From NCBI GenBank assembly GCA_030159075.1, contig BROG01000552.1, positions 419,501 through 483,500 of the forward strand: a DNA stretch of 64,000 nt, given 5' to 3'. Shown piece after piece: positions 11,101 to 21,371 of this stretch. This stretch comes from Atrina japonica (Eukaryota; Mollusca; Bivalvia; Pterioida; Pinnidae). Within the stretch, counting starts at the first letter, position 1; each line of letters opens with the position of its first letter. The position numbers and the translations under genes are program-made. Below the pieces are notes generated by a model. The model had not been told where the DNA came from. It searched no databases and saw only the letters and a list, made by a program, of their open reading frames with translations.

Positions 11101-14100
11101 GAGTTTAGAGGGCTCATGCTATCCTTTGGCATCCGAGTCCTGATAAGGCTATGAAGACTTCGGGGTTTACTTACTTGTACTGTTCATACAGCAACTAAAC
11201 TAGAATGACATATATACCTCACAATTCTTAGCACATGCTATGTTTGATGGTTTGGTCCTGTATTATTTGTAAAAATAACCCTGGTTTAGACATACAAGGT
11301 AATCTATTTTCAATGCTGTGGTTAATAAGTATAATTGAGGTCAGGTTGAATAGGGGATGCCTCCTTGCTTTGGCTTGATTTAGCAAGCGGTGTAACTACC
11401 TAAAGTCCTTGCCACTTGTTCTTGTGAGGCAGGGAGAGATGTTTAGTGTGTGTCCTTGCTTTGGCTTGATTTAGCAAGCGGTGTAACTACCTAAAGTCCT
11501 TGCCACTTGTCCTTGTAAGGTAGGGAGAGAGATGTTTAGTGTGTGTCCTTGCTTTGGCTTGATTTAGCAAGCGGTGTAACTACCTAAAGTCCTTGCCACT
11601 TGTCCTTGTGAGGCAGGGAGAGAGATGTTTAGTGTGTGTCCTTGCTTTGGCTTGATTTAGCAAGCGGTGTAACTACCTAAAGTCCTTGCCACTTGTCCTT
11701 GTGAGGCAGGGAGAGAGATGTTTAGTGTGTGTCCTTGCTTTGGCTTGATTTAGCAAGCGATGTGACTACCTAAAGTCCTTGCCACTTGTCCTTGTGAGGC
11801 AGAGAGAGATGTTTAGTGTGTGTCCTTGCTTTGGCTTGATTTAGCAAGCGGTGTAACTACCTAAAGTCTTTGCCACCTGTCCTTGTGAGGCAGGGAGAGA
11901 GATGTTTAGTGTGTGTCCTTGCTTTGGCTTGATTTAGCAAGCGGTGTAACTACCTAAAGTCCTTGCCACCTGTCCTTGTGAGGCAGGGAGAGAGATGTTT
12001 AGTGTGTGTCCTTGCTTTGGCTTGATTTAGCAAGCGGTGTAACTACCTAAAGTCCTTGCCACTTGTCCTTGTGAGGCAGGGAAAGATGTTAAGTGTGTGT
12101 CTTTGCTTGACTGGTCTGTATTTCCTATGACATTTTCAGTGCCACTACACTTGTACACTCTGATGAAGATATCAAACTGCACATCCTAGACCATTTACCC
12201 TCTATCTAGGCATAGAGCTGTGCAGACAGGAGATGAAATCTCACAGCTGAAAATCTGGCACAACCATAAATTGTACCAGGGACCTTCACGTTGAAGATCT
12301 GGCACCTTACCAACTGAGCTACTCTGTCTGCTTAAATGGGGATTTAAATATGTTGGGTGTTTAGAGAGCTTTGATTACTCTGTGTTTCTCATTGCAGATG
12401 ACCACCCCATCAATACAGAATGATTTTAGTTATTACAGAAGAACACAAAATAGATCAAAAATGGCCAATGAAGTAAGTACAGGGTTTGATAGTGTTTTAG
12501 TGATTATCATAAAATTGTTATTGACATCTGAACAGACATTATATGTGGAAATATACATGTATTTATATATTCATTTATAAATCTATCGTGCTGTATGTTG
12601 ATATGAAAATCACTATTGCTGAAACTGATAAAGGAAAAACAAGTATAAGACATGAAGGATGCAGTAATTGGGTGGAGAGTGAAGCATTAATTGTGGAAGA
12701 TGCAGTAATAGGGTGGATAGTGAACCATCAAATATGAAGGATGCAGTAATTGGGTGGATAGTGAACCATTAATTATGAAGGATGCAGTAATGGGTGGATA
12801 GTAAACCATTAATTATAAAGGATGCAGTAATGGGGTGGATAGTGAAGCAATAATTATGAAGCATGATATAGTGGAGTGGATAGTGAACCATTTATTATGA
12901 AAGATACATTAAACAGGTGGATAGTGATGCATTAATTATGAAGGATGTAGTATTGGGTGGATAGTGAACCATTTATTATTAAGAATGTAGTAATGGTCTG
13001 GATAGTGAACCATTAATTATGATGGATGCAGTAAATGGTTCGATAGTGAACCATCAGATATGAAGGATGTAGTAATGTGGTGAATATTGAATCATTAATT
13101 CTGCAGCATGCAGTAATGGGGTGGATAGTGAACCATTAATTATGAAGGATGATGTAATGGGGTGGATAGTAAAGCAGTAATTATGAAAGATACATTGAAG
13201 GGTGAATAGTGATGCATTAATTATGAAGGATGTAGTAATGGTGTCGATAGTGAACCATTTATGATGAAGAATGCAGTAATGGGGTGGATAGTGAACCATT
13301 AATTCTGCAGCATGCAGTAATGGGGTGGATAGTGAACCATTTATGATGAAGAATGCAGTAATGGGTTGGATAGTGAATCATTAATTCTGCAGCATGCAGT
13401 AATGGGGTGGATAGTGAACCATTTATGATGAAGAATGCAGTAATGGGTTGGATAGTGAACCATTAATTCTGCAGCATGCAGTAATGGGGTGGATAGTGAA
13501 CCATTTATGATGAAGAATGCAGTAATGGGGTGGATAGTGAATCATTAATTCTGCAGCATGCAGTAATGGGGTGGATAGTGAACCATTTATGATGAAGAAT
13601 GCAGTAATGGGTTGGATAGTGAAGCATTAATTATGAAGGGTGTAGTAACAGGGTGGATAGTGAAGCACAAATAGGATATTCAATAGATGCACACATCAGC
13701 AATCCAGGGGGCAACAGATTTTGTCTAGCTAACAGAAGAGGTGCTTTATTTTGCTGCACTCAAAAGTCAAATTTCCACTATCTTACACATACTTAATGGT
13801 TTTCCTAGGAATAAAGAAGTACATCCGTCAAATGATATGTATCATATTTGATATTTATGAGTATTTGTTTCATATTGATAGCTGGACACCATTATATACA
13901 GCCTCAGTCTGCAGCATTATTGTATTGTTACTGATACATGTTGGTTTATCTAAAGTACTGTTTTGTCAGAAAGTTTATTGAAATGTTCTTTAAATACATG
14001 ATTGTTTGTTATCCATTTAACTGTCCACATTGTTTTAGGAATAAGTTCTGTCAAGCTGGGAAATTCATATAATATTTTATAAGCTGTTTATTTTTTACAG

Positions 14101-17100
14101 AGACTTTTTAAAACATTACAGGTACATTTTTTAACCCACAATAATTCACATGGTCTGGTGTTTTCGCTTGCTTCCAATAATCATTAACTGTTAACTGACT
14201 GACGTATATTACAAACATGTATACACATACATTACAAATCATTCAGTTCTTTCTTTCAAAGTAGCAATTATTACAGGTAACTGTATAATCCTTTATTCCT
14301 TTGTGCACAAAATTCACACTCAAGGTCTTAATGTATAAAATAACACGAATACCAATGTAATCAGTATATGTACAAATGAAGAGGATTTACGAATGATGCT
14401 TTAATAGAGGTAGATAGCTACATTGATGTACAATGTAGTATCTGTTATAACAAATTATATGTAGTAAGTATAATGATGAACGACACAAATTCTTCTTCTA
14501 AGATTTTATCATCATTTATTTTCATGTAAGGTATGGCAGGTTGGAGAACCCTGCAATAGTCTGTAACTGATATGTTTAGGGTACGTCAACTAAACTTGTA
14601 TGGCATATATGTATGATGATAAGTGCATACATGTACTTCAGATGTTACATTGGTCCTGTAATTTTTTGGCAAAATTAATCCAGTTTTGCATTTAGTTTCT
14701 TTTCAATTTTTGGTTACAGTGGGGTTATTTGTGAAGATGAAAAATTTGTAAGGCTCAAGGTCACCTGTTGCTATCGTCTTTTGTCTGTTGTCGACTTCTC
14801 ATGAACCAAAGGACCAATTTCAACCAAATTTGACAGGTAGTATTCCCTTGTGAAGCTGCATAAAGTGTTCAAATGGACCAAAACTTGGTACATCATTAAA
14901 AATCATCTCGTGAACCAATGATAAGATGACATTCAAATTTTGTTTGCATGATTTTTAAGTCAATAGCTGCAAATGAAATATAAATTAGCAAGGACATGAA
15001 ATGACATATGGGTACATTTTTGAAACGGCTTATTGACTAAAAAATAATTGACATTTTGTATACAAAGATATACATGTACATTTTGTATTAGGAAGTTGTG
15101 ACTTTTTGTATACAAAGATATACATGCATTAGGAAGTTGTTGGAAATTATCTAAAGATCAAGATGAGAAAGTTTCATGGTCACAAGGTCAAGGGAACAAG
15201 CACCAAACTAATTAGAAAATATGTTTTTTGTCAACTTCCAGACATTTTTTACTCCTTCTGAAGAGACAAAGGTTCAATTTGCAGAAACTATTCCCATGGA
15301 AAGCCATATTATGTTGCAAATGAGAAGGGGCTAATGCCCATAGGGGCTCCAAAAGGGGCCAAATATGGATGCTATTTCACTCAGGAGAACATTAAGGTCA
15401 ATTAGGCTGGGCCTCTTGTTTTGTTTTTTATCATTTTTACCTTTTCAATTAACTTTTCAGGAATTGTGTGTGTCTGTGTTTTAACATTTTTATATAGGCA
15501 GATGAATGTTTTTATTGACCACAGAAATATTATCAACCAAGGACAAGGTCCTCAGTCAATAATTTTTGGAGGTCAATAAAGGGTTGTATAAACTCATATA
15601 TAGAGGATATAAGTTTTATTATTTTCATTAGTTATAATTAATTTTATGTTTATCAAAATTTGCATTGTATTAATGAACATTGTACATTGTATACAATCAT
15701 GGTTTGCTTGCTTGGTATTTGTTACATTTCAAACATTTACAAAACCATGCCCATTAAATCATTTAAAGCACTAGGGTATCTTGTTGTGTATTGCCAGTCA
15801 GTATCACTTTTTCAACTCTTTGGCACTTCATGTCCAATCACTCTTTTTATACAGAATCACCTGAAATGGCTATAGCCAGTTAATTTTACAGAAAAACCAA
15901 TAAAAATGATGATTTGAATGAACAATATTAATAAGTGAATATATTTTGTTTGATAAGGACGAGAAAATTATTTAAGTGCTATCATATTTCACTGAAAGTA
16001 TAATTTGTATCATTTGGAAATTTGACATTTCTGTATTATGAAAATTTAAGTAAATTAACAGAATTGTATAAATTTGTGCTTATTCAACTGATACAGTCAC
16101 TGACATTTCTGCACTGGTCATAAGGTCACTTGTACACACTCAGTACACAATGATAGATTGGTGGTAGAAGTTGCTATAGCTTTTAAATCTTACATATAAT
16201 GGCTATACTACTATAATACATGTATATGTAAACAAGGCCAGGGCTTTTTCTTATTTTTCTTGGGAACATGGCCCATTGCACTAGAATTGGGAATTTCATG
16301 GCATTTTGGCTCAAAAATGGGAATTTTTGGCATAAGGCATTTCATTAATCTTGCTATCTTTTTTATTGTTAAGATGCTGTATTGCAACTTTCAAGAAAAA
16401 CAATGATTGAAAATATCAGCATAAAAATGAGAAATAATGAAAATATGTTATGTTCATGATTGGGAATTTTGAGCAAAAAATTGGGGAAAAAAGATATGAT
16501 TTGCAATTGGGAATATAGTCCAATATAAACAATAAATTTGAGAGGAAAAAAGCCCTGAAGGCATTTTTGTAGAGATACAGTTTAAGGGGCCATGTGTATG
16601 TTTCAATATTGTCATAAATATACATGTAATAAGAAATATAGGCAAGTATTTATTAGCGGTCCACAAAACAATACATTTGTCACACCTGCCTGTACATTTC
16701 ATGTCGGATCATAGCTGAACTTATTTATTTAGGATATATTGAGGATAAAAATGTTCAAATACAGCCATGTCTTCAGATCACAGAGAAGGAACATTTTGTT
16801 TTTGTCTATCCAATACTTTAACTTAAGAGTCAAATATTACTCTATAACTTAATAACAAGATATTGCCATGGGGCCTCTGTGGCCTAGTGGTCAGAGTGTC
16901 GCGCTTTGATCCATGAAGTCTCTCACTTATGGTCAGCACAGGTTCGAGCCCTTCTTTAACCTAAGTTGATTTCTGTGAGAAATTTTGCTAGTTTACTTGT
17001 GGAAGGCCTTTGGTCTCATCCCAGATACATTGTAACCGGGTTCTCTTCTCCACCAAATAAAACCTGGCTGCCACCATATAACTGAAAAATAGTTAAATGT

Positions 17101-20100
17101 GGCATAAACTATTCATAATCAAATCAAACAAGATATTGCCTTCATATTTACCAAAGTTGAAGAGAAAAAGGCTGTTCCATCATTTTCAAGAAAAGTCTAA
17201 CTTTTCTATCTCTTGTTAAGTGTAAAAAGATATATGTACATGTAACCTGAATTCCAAGCATCAGGATTGAGATTGGAACTGTGTGTTGCAACTCGGTATT
17301 CATGTTGGAAATCAGTCACATGAGGGAGTTGTGTTTAACACTTCCTGGGAAGTTTAAGTCCTAATTATAGATTTTCCTCATTGTTTTTGTTTATTTCAGG
17401 ATGATACCGGTAATGAATCAGTCGTCAGCAATGAAGTAGCAAATAGAATGTCTTTGTTCTATGCTCATGCGACACCAATGTTGAAAGTACTTAGCGATGC
17501 AACAACCCGTTTTGTGTCCGAGAACAAAAATTTGCCTGTTGAAAACACAACTGACTGTTTAGCTACAATGGCAAAAATTTGTAGAGTCATGATAGATACA
17601 CCGTAAGTTATTAGTTCTCAAGCTGACTTGTGATAAATATTTTAAGAAAGATCGAGTTCTGAAAATTTACTTCAATTTCTGATTGTTTTGATAATTTGCA
17701 TATTAGAAGGATAATAAATTTTTCACTATCTTTGAAGTTTTATTGTAGCTTGATATGGAATTTAATTTGGGTTAGATAGTATTGTGTTTTCAAAAGCTTG
17801 AAATCTATACCAGTTACTTTTTCACAAATTCATCATAAAATTGAACTTCAATAACCTTCCAAGTAATTATTCATAATTTAACTTTACAAAATTGTTGGTC
17901 AAAAAATGTATATTTCATATAATATTGAAAATTGATCTCTGAATTTACGTTTGTTTAATCTCTTGCCTCAGATTTATACAAAATCAGCAACCAATTTTTT
18001 ATAATTAATACAATTTTAATACAATTAAAAATATCAATAAACACGAAATTACCTACATCCATCATGATTTAAATCCAACTAAAAATTGATAGACCATTTT
18101 CAACTTCTTACGAAATCCGTTTTTGGATTTTTCTTGCACCACTTCAACTTTGTAAGTCCTAGCTATTTCCGGTATGTGTATTTGTGTCGATCAAGAAATA
18201 AAATGCTCAATTTCATACAATAAATAAAAATGTCACAATATTCTGTGTTTGGTATAGAGTGTAAACGTTATTTACGTATCATGATGACAATGTTTCAAGG
18301 TTATGGGGTCAAAAGTCAAGGTCACAGGCACCTACATGTAAGTAAATAGAAAATATGAGTTTTTCATCAAATTCTGGACATTTTGTACTTCCGAAGAATC
18401 AATGGTTCAAATTTAACCAAACAATTCCCATGGGAAGCCATGTAATGTTTGAAAATGAGAAGGGGTTATTACCCATAGGGATCCAAATGGAATCAAATAT
18501 GGGTATTATTTCACTCAGGTGACCATTAAGGCCAACTGGACCTCTTGTTATTTATTTTAATTTTTTCACATCCCACCAAAAGTCCCAACATACATGTCAT
18601 TATAAAAATCATATTTTGATGTCTCTTTATGACCTAGATTCATTTTGATACACTTAATGGTCAACATGCAGATCTTCTCCACCCTTGCTCTTCACAAGTA
18701 AAATATCAATAATATGATATTTCTTGAGAACCATAGAAAATTAAAATCATAAACAACAACACATTACTCATGTTTAATACACAATTTACTAAACATTTTC
18801 AGAGATTGATGTAGATTGTTTATTTTATCTTAAGTATTAATGTTTCAGAGAGTACGTGGAGAGATTCCAAAATAGTTATGATACAAAAAAGTTTTGCTTG
18901 CGTGTGATGGTTGGGGTAATCATATTATACGATCATGTTCATCCTCTTGGTGCATTTGTCCGACAAAGTAGTATTGAGGTAAGTGATATATGGACTATTT
19001 CTATCTACATGGGGAAGTTTAACATTGTAAGAGAGTGACAAATAGTGCTTTCAACAGACCAATCTTAACTGTGATTTTGCAATTATAGATGGCAAAATGA
19101 TACATTGTCCCATAAAACAAAATCACTCAGCTTTGAATATTTATAAGGAGTAGGTGTTGTCCAGTTGTTCCAATCACAGTATTAGTGATCGGCAACAGAT
19201 GTTATCCCATAGTCTGTTCATCCAATACAATTCTGAAATTGTTAAAAAAGCTTTCATCTGATTGGTTGACGAATGCAAGCACTGTTTATTCACATTGGCT
19301 AAGGTTTCATGAATAATAATATGCACATGAAACCACGGGTAGGAAAGAGCATAGCAAATCTTGAAATTTTCGCCCTGAATCACCAGTCTCGTAGATGACA
19401 TGCATGTCCTTGCTTCATTTATTTAGCTTGAAAATTTAGCTTTCATTTTAAATTTGCCCTCTCATCTAAGGGCGAAAAATAAATGGGAGCAAAAATTTCA
19501 AGGTTTACAGTATTTTGCCATGCATCAATATTAAGGGACCAGAGTTACAAAAAAGGGTCATTGGTTTTATGAGGTTATTTGAAAGATTAGAAGTTAAGTC
19601 ATTGATATGCTGTATGCATCAATGTCATGAACTTTTTTAAATATGTGTTACTTAAAATTAATTTGTAATTTACCTTTTCTTTCCTAACTGCAAATATTTT
19701 TCAATCTTTATCAAAATTCAACTCTTCTTTTGATAGTTTTGTCAAAGCTTATCTTTGTTGCTATCAATAACTCCTTTTTATCAAGCCTTTTTTGAAATTT
19801 GTGTGTTGCACCACTTTCAAAATATTTATAATAAACTGTTCTCTGCATTTATTTTCTTTTTAGATGAAAAGTAGTATAAAGGTTTTAAAAGACCAACAAC
19901 CAAGTGAAGTTGAAGGATTATTAAATGCTTTAAGGTAAGCCTATTTATTTATCATTATTTGAATGATATTATGTGATAACATTACCATTATCCATAAGTT
20001 GTCTAATTTACATTTGTCTATACATTTATTAGTCTCCACCAGGATTTGAAAAGAGAGGACATAGTGTCTATCTCACCTGATTTTGCTTTGTCATGTCTTT

Positions 20101-21318
20101 CTTCCCTTTGGCTCACTGCATGTAGTAGAGATACACATTTTATGTAACGTTTATTTCTAGAGTTATTCACCCTGTATAATATGATTTGTCCAGGTAACAA
20201 GTCATTTCTGTACTTAATCTTGAGCTTGCTTAGTGAGTATATACATCCTTGGTAGACAATTGTGTTTTGCACATAAATTTGTCTCATTCATATGTTATTC
20301 CTGGGGACCTCCGTGGCCGAGTGGTTAGAGTATTGCGCTTTAAATCACAAGGACTCTCACCTCTGGTTCGATTCCCGCGAGGGTCGTTTCGAATTATGTG
20401 GGAAAGTTTGCCAGTTTACTTGCAGAGGGTCGGTGGTCTTTACCCGGGTAACCGGGGTTTCTCCTCCACCAATAAAAACTGGACGCCATCATATGACTGA
20501 AAGATTGTTGAGTATGGCGTAAAACAAAAAAATCAAATCAAAGTTATTTCTGGAGTTCATTCCATCTTAAATTTTTTTGATTGCGCAATATCTAAGTCAT
20601 TTCTTCATCTAGACTTGTCATATTTAATGCAAATACCGATCTTACTGCATACAAAAATTGTGCTGGTACACTGTATACATGCACTTTTTTGATAAAGTAT
20701 ACATGCAACACAACTTATGTAATTAAATTATAATTGTGATGTATTTGTTAAAGAAAAAACATTTGTTGGCATTATCATAATGATGAATCACAAGAAGAAC
20801 CAGATGTTTTAATCATGTTTTTCACACTTAAAAGAGCATTAGCTGTGGGTTTTTTTTTTGGTTTTTTTGTTGTTCTTGTATTGTTTTTTTCTTTCTTTCT
20901 TTTTTACTACTTATGTTGGTGTATTATAACAAAAAAGGGATATACACTGACTTAAAAATTCTTTAATTCCTATATATTTTGTGAAAATTGCTTGAGAAAC
21001 TTGGTTTGACAATTATTTGTTTGCAAGTGATTAATTTGACCTCAGTATTTGTATATGCATAAGGTATAGGACTTGACCTTATTTTCACAAAATATATAGG
21101 AATACATGTATAAGAATTTTATGCCTGTGTATATCTTTTTTTTTTATTGTACATCAATTTAAGTTGTATAAAATGAAGTAATTGTTTTGTAATAGACAGC
21201 TTTTGTCCTTTATCAACTTCTTAAGATAAGAGGCCCTGTGTGATAAAGCACTCAAGGGAAAACTGATTAAAGTCATTGGAATTTTCAAGACATTTATGAT
21301 AATTACAGTATCATATAT

Positions 21319-21371
<53 letters not shown>

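Larger units (their letters stand above)
12473..17399. other. CYRI intron 5
   Basis: A 4.9-kb intron holding the minisatellite at 12651-13668, a dispersed repeat at 14740-15420 and a family 2 SINE at 16868-17126. Short stretches such as 15040-15145 carry small local duplications. No other gene is supported. Confidence 0.7.
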
